Positions 36,440 to 47,529 of a DNA stretch of 64,000 nucleotides are shown piece after piece. The notes under the pieces are model-generated. The model saw only the letters and a list, made by a program, of their open reading frames with translations, had not been told where the DNA came from and ran no database searches. The position numbers and the translations under genes were made by a program. Position 1 is the first letter of the stretch; each line of letters starts with the position of its first letter. This stretch comes from Spinacia oleracea (Eukaryota > Streptophyta > Magnoliopsida > Caryophyllales > Amaranthaceae), in NCBI RefSeq assembly GCF_020520425.1, contig NC_079487.1:125448385-125512384 (forward strand), in the 5' to 3' direction.

Positions 36440-37120
36440 ATGTACAGAGTAATATGTAAAATAATCCTTAATAATCGACAAACAAAGCGAATGCAGTACT
36501 AAATTACTATTGATATCAAGTTATCAACTGATCACCCAGGAGTGGTGATCAGCTAGGAGCTAGGGTACTGAAATTAGATGAATGCCTTAACTGGAATATA
36601 CAGTAATATTAAGACTGTAGTACAGTTGGCATATATATAGGCAAATAGTTGAGGTTATTAAATAAGGTACGGAGTAACATTAACATATGCTGTCTGTTTT
36701 TTGTTGGGTTAATTGGGAGTGGGGACTCAGCTACAGCCTACAGGGGAGGGTGAGGGAACTAGATCAGGGAAATATTAAGTAAGTCCGTATTTATTAAAAG
36801 TGCGCAACTTGGCAAAACCATAAAAAACAAAAGCTATGTCTTCACGTCCCACACCAGCCTGTATGTATTAGACCGCAGCCTGTTACAAGTAATAAGTTGG
36901 TATAGACTATAAATTAAACTAAAGAAGGATGTGGGCCGACTATCGGGCCAGTCCCACACAAAGCCCACAGGCCATGAGCCTATCTGGGCTTGGCCTACGT
37001 CAATCCCACTTGTTACATTTTGGATCAGGCCCAGTCGGAAATTTCAAATTATACAAGTTCGTGTTCGTGTTGGGCCGTGCTTTTTTCGTGTCTCCGTCCA
37101 ACACCATCTAACTATAAAGT
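36440..37120. other. intergenic, nothing recognised
   Basis: AT-rich DNA between the solo LTR and a Stowaway-type MITE. Open frames near 36930-37200 overlap in three phases and show no domain. Confidence 0.45.
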
Positions 37121-37126
37121 ATTATA

Positions 37127-37375
37127 TTTCCTCCATCCCCAAATGTTTGCCCCATTGCTTTTTTATGGTCAAGGGTAACTATGAATTCTCACTAACATCT
37201 AAAAAATAATATAGTTATATGAGATCTTGTTAGTCTCGATTTACTATATAACTTTAGAATATCTTTTTTTAAAATAATTTTACGTATATTGAATTGAAAA
37301 TATTTACATCTGAATTAAGTCGTGTTTTAGAGACTGTAAAATCAAATGGGACAAACATTCTAGGGACAAAGGGAG
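37127..37375. mobile_element. Stowaway-type MITE
   Basis: The left end is TTTCCTCCATCCCCAAATGT and the right end ACATTCTAGGGACAAAGGGAG before TA. About 250 bp. Confidence 0.6.
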
Positions 37376-37905
37376 TATTGCCAAATGGCTAAGCCTATTA
37401 CACACATATACCGAGAATCAATCCATCATATTTAGAGTAGCCGTAGATCTAACATTTAATTAGAAAAGAATATAAGATCGAGCCAAGCTGGTTTTAATCT
37501 AGACATCTAGTAGATTTTGTGACTTGGAGATCACGATTGATTTCAACTTCCTCCAACTTCTTGATTATATGGGCACTTTGATGGTAAGTTCCTCTACACA
37601 TCTACAAATTAAAAGTTGTTTGGATTTTCAATTGGTTCACAATTATACTCGTAATCTAAAAGCCCACTAGGCTAATAAATACATGACATACTCACTCAAA
37701 GATCTCAAATCCTCTTAAAGACTCAAGACCCATCATAATAAAGTCCATCGGCATTTATTATGGAATACTATAAATAAATCGCCTCATGACACATCTCAAA
37801 TTGTCAAGGATTACTCATTTATGCCTTTACACACACTTTAACCTAGAAAATTCTCCCTGCAATTCAAACCTACTCTTACTTCCTCAAGTCTTATAAGAGA
37901 CAAGC

Positions 37906-37928
37906 CACACCATCAACTTGATGGTGTG
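37906..37928. repeat. left palindrome of the bracketed array
   Basis: A 23-nt palindrome with 11-bp arms around a single C (CACACCATCAA / TTGATGGTGTG). It is followed by GACATGTTCACAC, closely matching the sequence after the right palindrome. Confidence 0.85.
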
Positions 37929-37979
37929 ACATGTTCACACTTATAAATAAACCTAACACGTTTAAAGGCATAAAACAAA

Positions 37980-38880
37980 GTAACATCGGCATAGAAAATA
38001 AAGTAACATCAGTATAGAAAACAAAGTAACATCAACATAGAAAATAAAGTAACATCAGTATATACAAAGAAACTCTAACATGAAATTGAAGAAAACGCAA
38101 TAAAACAAAAAAAGTAACCGCGAATACAAGGTATAAGTAACATCAGCATAGAAATTCAAGTAACACCAATTTATACAAGGAACCTCTAACATGAAATTGG
38201 AGAAAATACAATAACTAAAAGTAACATCAGCATAAAAGGTCAATTAACACCGGTCTATGCAAGGAACCTCGAACATGAAATTCAAGAAAATGTAGTAAAC
38301 ACAAGAAAATAACAGCGAATACAACGTACAAGTAACATCATCATAGAAACTCAAGTAACACCAGTCTATACAAGGAACCTCTTACATGAAACTGCAATAA
38401 AACAAAAAAGTAACCGCGAATACAAGGTATAAGTAACATCAGCATAGAAATTCAAGTAACACCGATTTATACAAGGAACCTCTAACATGAAATTGGAGAA
38501 AATGCAATAACTAAAAGTAACATCAGCATAAAAGGTCAATTAACACCAGTCTATACAAGGAACCTCGAACATGAAATTCAAGAAAATGTAGTAAACACAA
38601 GAAAATAACAGCGAATACAACGTACAAGTAACATCATCATAGAAACTCAAGTAACACTAGTCTATACAAGGAACCTCTTACATGAAACTGCAATAAAACA
38701 AAAAAGTAACCGCGAATACAAGGTATAAGTAACATCAGCATAAAGTATCATGTAACACTCGTCTATACAAGCAACCTCTAACATGAAATTCAAGAAACTG
38801 CAGTAAAACAAAAAAAAAGTAACGGCGAATACAATGTATAAGTTACACCAGCATAGAAGTCAAGTAACACTCGTCTATAA
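37980..38880. repeat. tandem array with 296-bp higher-order period
   Basis: Monomers of about 90-115 bp carry GTAACATCAGCATAGAAA, CTATACAAGGAACCTC and ACATGAAATTCAAGAAAA. Three monomers form a higher-order unit: the word GTAACCGCGAATACAAGGTA recurs at 38114, 38410 and 38706, exactly 296 bp apart each time, and the units are nearly identical. A last, shorter step of 113 bp leads to a diverged copy at 38819. The flanking monomers on the left are degenerate, as expected at array edges. Confidence 0.9.
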
Positions 38881-38903
38881 CTTTCTCCATATTAGTTGCG
38901 CGC

Positions 38904-38930
38904 GTCACACCATCAAGTTGATGGTGTGAC
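38904..38930. repeat. right palindrome of the bracketed array
   Basis: A 27-nt perfect palindrome with 13-bp arms around a single G, the same core as at 37906-37928 (GTCACACCATCAA / TTGATGGTGTGAC). It is followed by TGGTCACACA. Confidence 0.88.
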
Positions 38931-39779
38931 TGGTCACACATGAGACGCACTGCTCTTACTTAGACATTGGAGTAGCTTTTCTCGGAACATTTTCAATGCC
39001 AGTTAATCTCACTTGCAAGTGTACATTCAAGCTCAATCCATACAAATACAAGCAAAGTCTTCTCCCATCAACGAATAGGCTTCATTCGAAGCGACTTGTT
39101 TGATACTCTGGCATAAAAGTATCCTAAGATATCGCGGATTGACCATCGCATATAGTAGCTTAATTAGAGCCTTAAACGAGTTGATAACACAACTTTACGA
39201 GTAATTGTTCATTTATCTTGTGAAAATCTCACTACCATTTCTACAATAAAAAACACGTGACAAAAAATAATCACATAAAAGCAGAATTAAAAATGGGGGC
39301 ATGGGATTGGGCATGGCCGGTGGGGAAGATGACAAAGTAGGTAATTATGGTGGTCTTGTGGGTGCTTCCCTTCTTAGGATACTCTGCAGCAACATGGAAG
39401 TGTTAATAAAAGTTAAAAGTACCACCCCATTTTATTCATATTTATTCTTACTGTAAAACTATGAATATATAAATAATTAAATTAAATTAAATTAAAAATT
39501 TACAGAACAGTACTTTAGTACAATTTTATTGCACGGGTGCACCTAAGTACTCTAGATTTTGCTAAGCAATTTCGCATTAGTGCACGGGTAAACTTAATTA
39601 TGTCAGACATCTTTTTGTTTTTTTGTCTTTACAAAAAATTATACTCCATTAGTTTACTTATTAGTTTATCTGTTTAGAGAAAAACAATGGTATTAAGAAA
39701 TGAAAAGACTGGGTAAGGAAATAAATAATATAATTTAGAGTGTTTATAACAGAGAAGGGGATAAAGTAGGTGTTATTAT

Positions 39780-40643
39780 TAGGGGTGTTCATAGTTCAAA
39801 CTTGGACTGGACTGGACCAACCCGAATCGGATCGAAATTTTAATATTCAAGACCCGAATACTGGACAGATTATGCTTGGATTGGATCGAAAATATCGGTC
39901 CAAAACCCGAACCGGACCGTTTTGGATCGATTGTAGACCTATTTCTATATATTTTTTATTTTTTCTACAAATTATGGTAAAAAAGAAAAAATATATATAT
40001 AAAAACCAATTGTTTAAGGCCTTTTTGTAAGATAAAAGTAAAATATATCACAATGTAATAATATTTACAACATAGTAAAGGAGAGAATTAAAATTTTGAA
40101 TAGTTTATACTCCCTCCGTTCCTAAATATGTGTCCAGTTCCCATTTATGGCGTTCTCTTTTATGTGTCCACTTTTCGTTTTTGGACATACACCTTTCCCA
40201 CTTTTCTATACACTTTTCCCACTTTTCCATACACTTTTCCCACTTTTCTATACATCATTATTACCCTTTCTTACACATTCTACACTTTTCCCACTTTTCA
40301 ATCACCACCTCCACTTTTATTTATACTTTATCAATAAACAATTATCTACTTTTTCCTTTCCAAAAAAAAAAACATTCTTAATCATTACCTCTTACACACC
40401 ATTCAATTTTATTAATTACCGTGTACATGTCCAAAGTGGACACGTATTTAGGAACGGAGGGAGTATTATATTTTATTAAGAAAATATCGGTCCGGTCTAA
40501 AACCGGGTTTTGGACCGGACCGAAGACCGAAATTTGATATTTCTCGACCCGAAGACCGGACCGATTGTCTTTGGTCCGGTCCAGTCCAGTCTGGGTCGGT
40601 CCGGTCCATTTTTTCGGTCTGGACCAATTTTTGCATACCCCTA
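39780..40643. mobile_element. hAT-like element with nested Stowaway
   Basis: Ends TAGGGGTGTTCA and TGCATACCCCTA. Flanks GTTATTAT and GTCATCAT agree at 6 of 8 bases. The interior has GGACTGGACTGGACC and GGTCCGGTCC sub-repeats at both sides. A Stowaway (40110-40463) is inserted in the middle. Confidence 0.6.
40110..40463. mobile_element. Stowaway-type MITE nested in a hAT-like element
   Basis: Ends CTCCCTCCGTTCCTAAATAT and GTATTTAGGAACGGAGGGAG lie within TA, extended by GTGTCC...GGACAC. The left half holds a CACTTTTCCCACTTTTC tandem run, which explains the overlapping open frames. Confidence 0.8.
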
Positions 40644-40701
40644 GTCATCATTATTCACATCTCTCCACAAGGATCTCTCACCATGTTAGTATACTTCAAA
40701 A

Positions 40702-40974
40702 ATGATAAAGGTCGCAACATGCGACATTTAAGCCGTGTTACAATGATGACATGACATGATTATGTATAATAATTTAAATCGGAAAGTAAAATATGTAACT
40801 TATATAACCTATTATACATGTTTCAAAAAAAGGTAAGAAAATCTTAATATTTTAATTTATTTCCTTCTTTATATCAACTTCCCTATTTACATATTTCCAT
40901 AGTAAAAATATTGCATTGATAGTAAAAATATTCCAATGACACATAGCCTACGTGGCGATTATATGTACCAATTT
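40702..40974. mobile_element. truncated MITE, ATGATAAAGGTCGCA family
   Basis: It starts ATGATAAAGGTCGCAACATG and matches the reverse of 34686-35010 up to the GACACATAGCCTACGTGG stretch. The far end is missing. Confidence 0.6.
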
Positions 40975-40975
40975 A

Positions 40976-41232
40976 ACCTCGACCCGTTGTACAATCATAG
41001 CAGACTGCACTTGACCATTTTCTTGACCACTTCCCTCGTCAACGTCATTAGATTGCACTTGCCCACTACCCCCACTAACATTAGTAGATTGGACTTGCTC
41101 AAGTCGTTCATGAAATTGCTCTATGCTAATAACCTAAGCTACTGGTTGGATAGGTTCTAGTGGTTGGGAAGATCCTAGTAGTATTCTCCTGGCAGCAATA
41201 CTCTTGGGCATTTTATGCAAAATAAGGGTTGA
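40976..41232 (-). pseudogene. coding-looking remnant, perhaps transposase-related
   Basis: On the minus strand a frame reads MPKSIAARRILLGSSQPLEP, then after an interruption EQFHERLEQVQS and two diverged repeats of GSGQVQSNDV / GSGQENGQVQSA. The composition looks protein-coding and the small repeats recall N-terminal regions of some plant CACTA-type proteins, but I do not recognise the family. It ends at the border of the truncated MITE. Confidence 0.3.
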
Positions 41233-41549
41233 GTTAAGTGAAAGATTTGAACTAGATGGAGCAGTGATCTCTTGTTCAATCAGATTTTCCATATCGGGCA
41301 ACCCTATAAATAGGAGGAGAGTTAGTCCACTTATAAACCTAATTCCACAAGCTTATTAGGTGTTATTTTCTCCCATTTTTCTCCAACGTGGGACAACTCA
41401 CATATGAACAACATGGTGTTTCAACAAAAATATATACTTATCAGTGATCATAATCAATTTCAAATAACAATCAACAATTATATTAATTCATCAATATATA
41501 TATAACAAAACATAGGAATATATTTTAACCTACTTAAAATTTGAGGGAA

Positions 41550-42050
41550 TGCTAATTAAGAAACATATATAACTAACCTTGATTTTCTGCTTAAATTTAC
41601 TGAACCATTCAGGATATCCATGGATCTTAAAACATTGATCCTTGTATGGCCTATCATATATATTACAATGATGGCATATTTTTTCCATTTTTTCTTCCCC
41701 TTCGTTTTTAGGGCGCTAATTAACTTCATTGTAATTATCAAGCACACTACTAATCTCTTTCTGATTCTGAACTTGCAACCCTATGTGATGAGCCTTGTTG
41801 ACATAAGGAAGTGGTTTCATACTTATGAGTTAATTATGATATTTTGCTTCAAATTATCACAAGCAGTGTTCAATCTCATAAGGAAGAAGTCTATCACTTT
41901 GTTCCTTTCTTCTCTTTCTGCTAGTTTTTTCATCAAAACACGAGTACATTTACCTACGCTCACATTTTGTGCTAACACCGTGGACTGCTTGCCATTGTAG
42001 GAACAAGGTTGTGTTTGAAAGCTCGGGTACGTAAGGTGGATGCAGTGGCA
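41550..42050 (-). mobile_element. Ty1/copia gag fossil
   Basis: Minus-strand frames carry a gag-type helix region and, further on, the remains of a zinc-knuckle region of copia (UBN2-type) gag. The piece is broken, with several interruptions, and has no recognisable LTRs, pol or primer site in the window. It is an old fossil. A CACTA-type element begins at its upstream border. Confidence 0.5.
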
Positions 42051-42298
42051 CACTACAAGAATCTATATCTTTAATGACAACCTAATAACGACGGGTCAAA
42101 AATTTCGTCACAAAAGTCTTTTGCGACGGGGATAACAACCAAATAAAGACGGGAACAACCGTCGCAAATGTCTTTTCCGACAGGATTTTCCATTAATGAC
42201 GGCCCCCTGTTATGACGGGTCCATGACAGAAAATCTCATCGTTAATCAATGATTATTGGCCTTTAACGACGGATTTAATGGTACAATTTCTTATAGTG
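42051..42298. mobile_element. small CACTA-type element with 3-bp TSD
   Basis: It begins CACTACAAGAA and ends TTCTTATAGTG, with GCA on both sides (42048-42050 and 42299-42301). The interior is made of ACGACGGG and TTGCGACGG sub-repeats. It is non-autonomous and related to 46159-46584. Confidence 0.82.
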
Positions 42299-42336
42299 GC
42301 AGTAACAGTAGCAGTAGCAGTAGCAGCAGCAGCGAG
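42299..42336 (+). repeat. CAG/GTAGCA trinucleotide tract
   Basis: Starts exactly at the 3' border of the CACTA-type element and runs as GTAGCAGTAGCAGCAGCAGC. Confidence 0.8.
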
Positions 42337-42650
42337 TTTTACAAGGTTTATTGACCTCGTCCCCCAAAGATTACAAACTTTGGCGGAATTAGATTTAACT
42401 TAATATATTGGTTGCTTCTTTCTCTCATAAAACAAAATAAAAAATCACTCGTACACTAATTAAGCATGTTATTTTGGCCCTACAATTCCAATGCCTTGTT
42501 GAGGTAGTCACATAGTAACTCTGTTCTTTTTTAGTTGCATCGTTTTGACTTTTACACTATTTATATATTTTTCTTTGATCGACTTAATTTGATGATTATT
42601 TATACATAAAGAACATAGTCATGTGAAATCTTATTAGATTTAACTAGGGG

Positions 42651-42824
42651 TGGATTTTAGTTATGTTAGGGGTGGGCCTGGCCCCTTCGACCGAAAAATT
42701 TTATAGTGTATTTTTAGTTACGACCCGCCTCCAAAATCTGTGTATAAGTGTATAATTTCGTAGTATATTGCTTATTTTTTTTTTCAACTGATCCCCCTGT
42801 AAAATTGTTCAAAATCCGCCACTT
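42651..42824. mobile_element. possible small element with GTGGCGGATTTT ends
   Basis: AGGGGTGGATTTTAG on the left and CAAAATCCGCCACT on the right form imperfect inverted ends about 170 bp apart. It may be related to 11372-12254. Confidence 0.35.
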
Positions 42825-43187
42825 GAATTAACTATGTTTATATTTCACAATATCATTTGATTCAACCTTAAATAATTAAATACTGAGTACTCAAAAGTTA
42901 GGAGTACTATTTTTGTTTTTTTCAGGGAACTTAGGAGTACTAAGATGCACTTACTTTTTAAGTAACAATAGTCGCTTTCATTATATACGTACAAAGTATT
43001 ATACAATTTAATTAACACGGCAACAAGCTAAGACAACAAGTAAACAATCAACATACAACTAAATATTTAACATGACATATTACATGCAAGATTAAAACAT
43101 AATCAACCCTATGTTACAAACAAATCAATATAAGCAAATGCTTCATAAACTTTAAAATACAAATCTATTCATAATTTAAGTGTTTAA

Positions 43188-44807
43188 TTAATGTGGAAGA
43201 ATCGGAATACTTTGCTCATTCCTGAAGAAGTTATTTGGATCAACCATAGTCTTAACTTTCACCAACCTATCAAAGTTATCCTTAAAATACATCATCCCAT
43301 ATCTTTTACCTTCAACGTAGCTTTTAGGACCTTGATGATTAATTCCCAAGTCAATATCCCTATAATTAAGGAATGCTTCCCTAGGGTTCTTTGAAACAAA
43401 AGGAGTCATATATGCATGCAACTTTCTTGTCAAATCTATATAATAGTTCGATCTTTCATTCTCTCCTTCGTTCCAATTAGTCGCATATTGGAGCTTGAAC
43501 ATGTTTCCGGCCCGGTGTGGAAACGGTGTCGTGTCGGCCCGTATTTCGGCCATTCGGCCTCCGTACGGGTTGAACGTAAGTTGAGGAGTTCGTAATTCAA
43601 CCATTATTTTCCATAGCACTTCTAACCCGTTTCTTGGAATCGGGTTCTTCAAATAGTCCGACTTTCTTTTAAGGGAAGTCAAACTTGAAGGTTGCCTATT
43701 TAATAAAGTCTCAAGTGGAGTTCCATTAGCAAAGTCAGAATAGAAAAGTACGGATTCTAACCAACTCATCTCATGACAATCTGACTTTTGTAGACCTAAC
43801 AAGGGAAAATTCTCATGCACTAAGGAAACAAGGGTTTGTGTGTCACCTAAAAATAAGCATCTAAACGTTGCTTGGTTTGTCAAGAGGCCGGTTTTTGTCG
43901 AGTTTGTAACACCTAGGGTTAGCCTAATGAACGCGTTGTGATCCAAATTCGGAGCAACACGTTGATATTGTTCAACAACGTCAGTTAGGTTCTGGTCCAA
44001 CGTTCTTAAAACCCTAAAAACGGTTACCTTTTCAGGAACCTTAACCAATTTTATTTTATAAGAAAGAATGACACAATAACTCGAGGCACCCCCACCTCGA
44101 ATAGCCCAAAAGAGATCCTCTCCCATACTTGCACGATCAAGCACCCTACCTTGTACATCCACAACTTTAGCATCCACAAGATTATCACTTGTAAGTCCAT
44201 ATTTTCTCATCAAATTACCATAACCACCTCCGGTGATATGGCCGCCGGCGCCGACTGTCGGACAAACTCCGGCAGGATAAGCATGAGTACTACTCTTGTT
44301 AGCAATTCCATAGAATACTTCACCAAGGATTGCACCGGCGTCCACCCAAGCCGTCTCCTCCTCGATATTGACGTCGACTGACCGGAAATTGAACATATCA
44401 ACCACGAAAAACGGGACTATAGAGATATAAGAGAGACCCTCATAGTCATGACCACCACTTCGGACTTTCATCTCAATACCATGTTCCTTGGCACACAAGA
44501 TTGCTCCTTGGATGTGGGAGACATGAGTAGCCGTTATAATAAGTAAGGGTTTACTAGTTGTGGTGGTGTTGAACCGGAGATTTCTTATGTAGGATTGTAA
44601 CACGGTTGAGAAGGCGGTGTTTTCCGGTGCATAAATGAGGGGTGATATTGGATAAGAATCATTTGAATGGTTTGTAAGACATTTTATTAATCTATTTTGA
44701 ATGGAATTTTGGTTTGGAACTATAGTTGTTGCTTCATTTGGAGTGATAAGAATTGGCAACAAAAATAAGGCTAAAATGGAAAATATTGCAAACTTTTGGA
44801 ACTTCAT
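43188..44807 (-). CDS. berberine bridge enzyme-like FAD oxidase
   Basis: A 539-residue secreted flavoprotein of the BBE-like (reticuline-oxidase-like) family, intronless as is usual. The signal peptide is about 1-26. C43 and C105 fit the conserved disulphide. The FAD_binding_4 fold holds both covalent FAD anchors: H120 in RSGGHDYEG and C182 in AYPAGVCPTVGAGGH. The C-terminal BBE domain ends with AFLNYRDIDLG, matching the YxNYxD active-site strand with F-L in place of the common Y-V. The loop normally reading GGGGASFG is GGGASSYC here, a change near the cofactor. Many family members oxidise monolignols, oligosaccharides or specialised metabolites; the substrate is unknown. Several N-glycosylation sequons (for example N46-H-S, N80-T-T) fit an apoplastic or vacuolar enzyme. 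A TATAAATA lies about 80 bp upstream on the same strand. Confidence 0.95.
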   Translation of the reverse strand: MKFQKFAIFSILALFLLPILITPNEATTIVPNQNSIQNRLIKCLTNHSNDSYPISPLIYAPENTAFSTVLQSYIRNLRFNTTTTSKPLLIITATHVSHIQGAILCAKEHGIEMKVRSGGHDYEGLSYISIVPFFVVDMFNFRSVDVNIEEETAWVDAGAILGEVFYGIANKSSTHAYPAGVCPTVGAGGHITGGGYGNLMRKYGLTSDNLVDAKVVDVQGRVLDRASMGEDLFWAIRGGGASSYCVILSYKIKLVKVPEKVTVFRVLRTLDQNLTDVVEQYQRVAPNLDHNAFIRLTLGVTNSTKTGLLTNQATFRCLFLGDTQTLVSLVHENFPLLGLQKSDCHEMSWLESVLFYSDFANGTPLETLLNRQPSSLTSLKRKSDYLKNPIPRNGLEVLWKIMVELRTPQLTFNPYGGRMAEIRADTTPFPHRAGNMFKLQYATNWNEGENERSNYYIDLTRKLHAYMTPFVSKNPREAFLNYRDIDLGINHQGPKSYVEGKRYGMMYFKDNFDRLVKVKTMVDPNNFFRNEQSIPILPH

Positions 44808-44884
44808 GTTTGTGTTTTTGGTATGGACCTAGCTTATAGAGATTTTGATAGTGGTTTAAGATTATCCAAGGTTTAATTTTTATA

Positions 44885-44892
44885 TATTTATA
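44885..44892 (-). promoter_or_regulatory. TATA box of the BBE-like gene
   Basis: TATAAATA on the minus strand, about 78 bp before the start codon at 44807. Confidence 0.5.
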
Positions 44893-44899
44893 GGAAGGA

Positions 44900-46155
44900 A
44901 AACTAGCTAATAATTGTATGAACATGGATAATTAGTAACGTATTCCATGAAGTTTTCTTGAATTTAATTGTTAAGAATTTGGTTTTGATTACATCCCTTT
45001 TCAATTTAATTGACTAATACAAAAAAATACAAATTTTTTGAAGACCAGTTTGTTGAACTTCAAATTGTAAGTATGAAATCTTGAGGTGCCATGGTTGATT
45101 TTTCTTGTTTTGAATAATATAAGATGGGATTGGATTAATTAGGTGGCCGGAAAATGACTGCATGATTTTGATTAATATACACTAAGTATGTAGTACTACA
45201 TATGTACGCAAGCCAGTGGCGGATCTTGGGGTAAAAAAATTGTAAGGGTCAAGGTGTGGTCCTTATTTTATATGAAAAAAACTGATTTTGTCTGGAAATA
45301 GAAACTTATTTGTGGTTAAATATATTTGAAAAAAAAACTTATTTTTGCTGAATTTATATTATCTGAAATGATCAGAACTTAACTAAATTTATCTGAACTT
45401 ATTTTGTTTGAAATAAGTCAAATACGTTGAACAGAACATCATCTTAAACATTTCAAGACATAAGTATATACGGAGTATTTAATTAACTATTAATTATGCC
45501 ATAATATTTTATGTGTGTAGATTACTAAAAGATCTATTGATTACACAAGAAATGTGTGCTTATATATTTTTCTTTTTTAAAAAAGAAACTGGTTTTACAC
45601 GAACGTAAACACAAACTTTATTTTAACATTCAATCTTAAGTACAAGTACTACCGATATTTTATGTGGATATTAAGGAGCTCTATAGTTTTTTTTTGTTTT
45701 TTTTTAATAAATTATGAGTAATAAGACGAAATTATATCCAGGTCTTAGAGGTCGATCAATAGTTGATTTATGCAGAAGAGATTCTTCGGGATGCAAAGGA
45801 AATAAACACATGAAATAAATAAATCAATTGTGCACATGCATGATTAAAGTCAATGTCCATTCTTTCTAAATTTTAAAGGGAGTACGCAAATGCTCCGTAT
45901 GCATCACTATACCAGTCAAAGCATTTGCATTAATCATTTTCAATTTTAATTTGATGGCTGCTGATTATTTTTATTATTTTCGTTTAGTGAAATAATCAGT
46001 TTTCAACCTCCTTTTGTTTTTCTTTTTTTTAAAAAAAAAAAAAATGTTTAGATACTCCATAAGTTCATAGTTATATATCTTTCAATTGTATTTTCTTTAT
46101 CACGAAGTGAAATAGAAGTATATTCTATTTGGTTGGAATTAGGAGTGTGTTTTAT
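44900..46155. other. intergenic upstream of the BBE-like gene
   Basis: AT-rich, with a CAGTGGCGGATCTTGGGG fragment near 45213 and a CTGAACTTATTTTG-type repeat near 45370-45440. No gene. Confidence 0.45.
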
Positions 46156-46158
46156 TTA

Positions 46159-46584
46159 CACCATAAGAAATTGTACCATTTACGATGGGAAATCCCGTTG
46201 CTAAAGGCCAATAATCATTAGAGCATATTACATGTATGTACCCGGGTGCACGGTGCACCCTCTTATATTTTCTCCTTACATATGAGGAGAAAATATAGTA
46301 GGGACCATTAACGGGCATAAAAATACCCTTGAGTGCACGGTGCACCCGGGTGTACCTAATAATTTTCAAATAATCGTTGATTAATGACGGGATTTCCTGT
46401 CGCGAACCCGTCATAAAAGGCGGTTGTCGTTAATGTAAAATTTCGTCGTTAATCCGTCATAAAAGACATTTGCGACGGTTGTTCCCGTCTTTGTTTGGTT
46501 GTTAGCTCCGTCGCAGAAGGCTTTTGCGACGGATTTTGACCCGTCGTAAATAGGTTATCGTTAAAGATACAAATTCTTGTAGTG
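46159..46584. mobile_element. CACTA-type element with nested MITE
   Basis: The left end CACCATAAGAAATTG and right end CAAATTCTTGTAGTG lie between TTA duplications (46156-46158 and 46585-46587). The body matches 42051-42298 in reverse (ACGACGGG and TTTGCGACGG units). It is interrupted by a 150-bp insertion at 46220-46369. Confidence 0.78.
46220..46369. mobile_element. MITE nested in the CACTA-type element
   Basis: Near-perfect 9-bp flanks ATAATCATT and ATAATCGTT show the insertion point. Near its ends are GTACCCGGGTGCACGGTGCA and GTGCACGGTGCACCCGGGTG. The family is also seen at 23540-23678. Confidence 0.7.
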
Positions 46585-46587
46585 TTA

Positions 46588-47282
46588 CATGATTTTAACT
46601 TATTTTACCAGAACTTAGTTGAACTTATTTCTACTTATTACAGAATAGCAATTCGTATAACTCATCAAAACTTGTTCAGTTATAAATTAACCTTTATTTT
46701 TCCTAAACCTATTTTATCTGAAATTATTATAATATTTAAACTTATTTTCCTGAAATAAAAATAAGGTGAACAAAACAAAACATAATTCAAATTAATTTCA
46801 GTCAAAGTTGTTATTTGTTAAAACAACCAATACAAACATATTCTAAACTATAATTAGTATCTCACTTTACCACCAAATGATCTATTGTGTTATATTTTTA
46901 AATCAAAAAATTATTAAGCTAGAACTTATGTCATATTGACCCCAGCCAGTTTAATAAAAACTCTTTTAACTTGACTAATCCTATTAGGTTGTCCTTTCCA
47001 GTTACTGTAGACAGGAGTATAAGCTTAATAAGCTTTCTAAAAGCAACAAAATAGTAATTTAATCACCTGCTAGGTTACGTAGCAAATTTTAACATTCAAA
47101 GTCTAGCATCACTTAATTACGTATAATTGTAATTAAAGAATGATTGGCAGAAAAATAATAAAGTAATATATAAATCTTCTCATCTTTGTTACTAATTATA
47201 AGTTCCTTAATTTATACTTCATTAATATTTAATAGTCTACCATAATAGTATAAAAAATAATAACAATCTATGGAGTACAATA
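46588..47282. other. intergenic, CTGAACTTAT-type repeats
   Basis: The first 190 bp hold CAGAACTTAGTTGAACTTAT and ATAAGGTGAACAAAACA words, which recur near 1350-1420 and 45370. No ends could be set. The rest is featureless. Confidence 0.45.
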
Positions 47283-47295
47283 TACAGTAAGAGTA

Positions 47296-47516
47296 TTTTT
47301 TTTTTTTTTTTTTTTTTTTAAAGTTAAGATGAAGGACCCTACTGCACTGGTACCTCACACAGGTATTTCCAGCCAGCTTTACAGGTCAGACTCATTGGAA
47401 GTGAGGGGGGATTATAGGGAAAATCCTCACTCCCAAAAAGCCCCTAGTAGGGTTTGATTCCATAACCTTGAGGTTATGAGGCCAAACCTTTACCACTAGG
47501 CCAAGCCTTGCTTGGT
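47296..47516 (-). mobile_element. tRNA-derived SINE with 13-bp TSD
   Basis: The minus-strand unit begins with the A box TGGCCTAGTGG, then a B-box-like GGAATCAAACCC. It ends in a long A run (plus-strand T run at 47296-47320). Perfect duplications TACAGTAAGAGTA lie at 47283-47295 and 47517-47529. 221 bp. Confidence 0.88.
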
Positions 47517-47529
47517 TACAGTAAGAGTA

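Noticed and set aside
36105-36452. 115-residue open frame with an apparently good start
   Set aside because: It lies almost entirely inside the solo LTR, so it is a chance frame.
37980-38880. Regular repeats that could suggest a CRISPR-like array
   Set aside because: Plant nuclear DNA, monomers about 100 bp without unique spacers, higher-order tandem structure and no cas-like genes.
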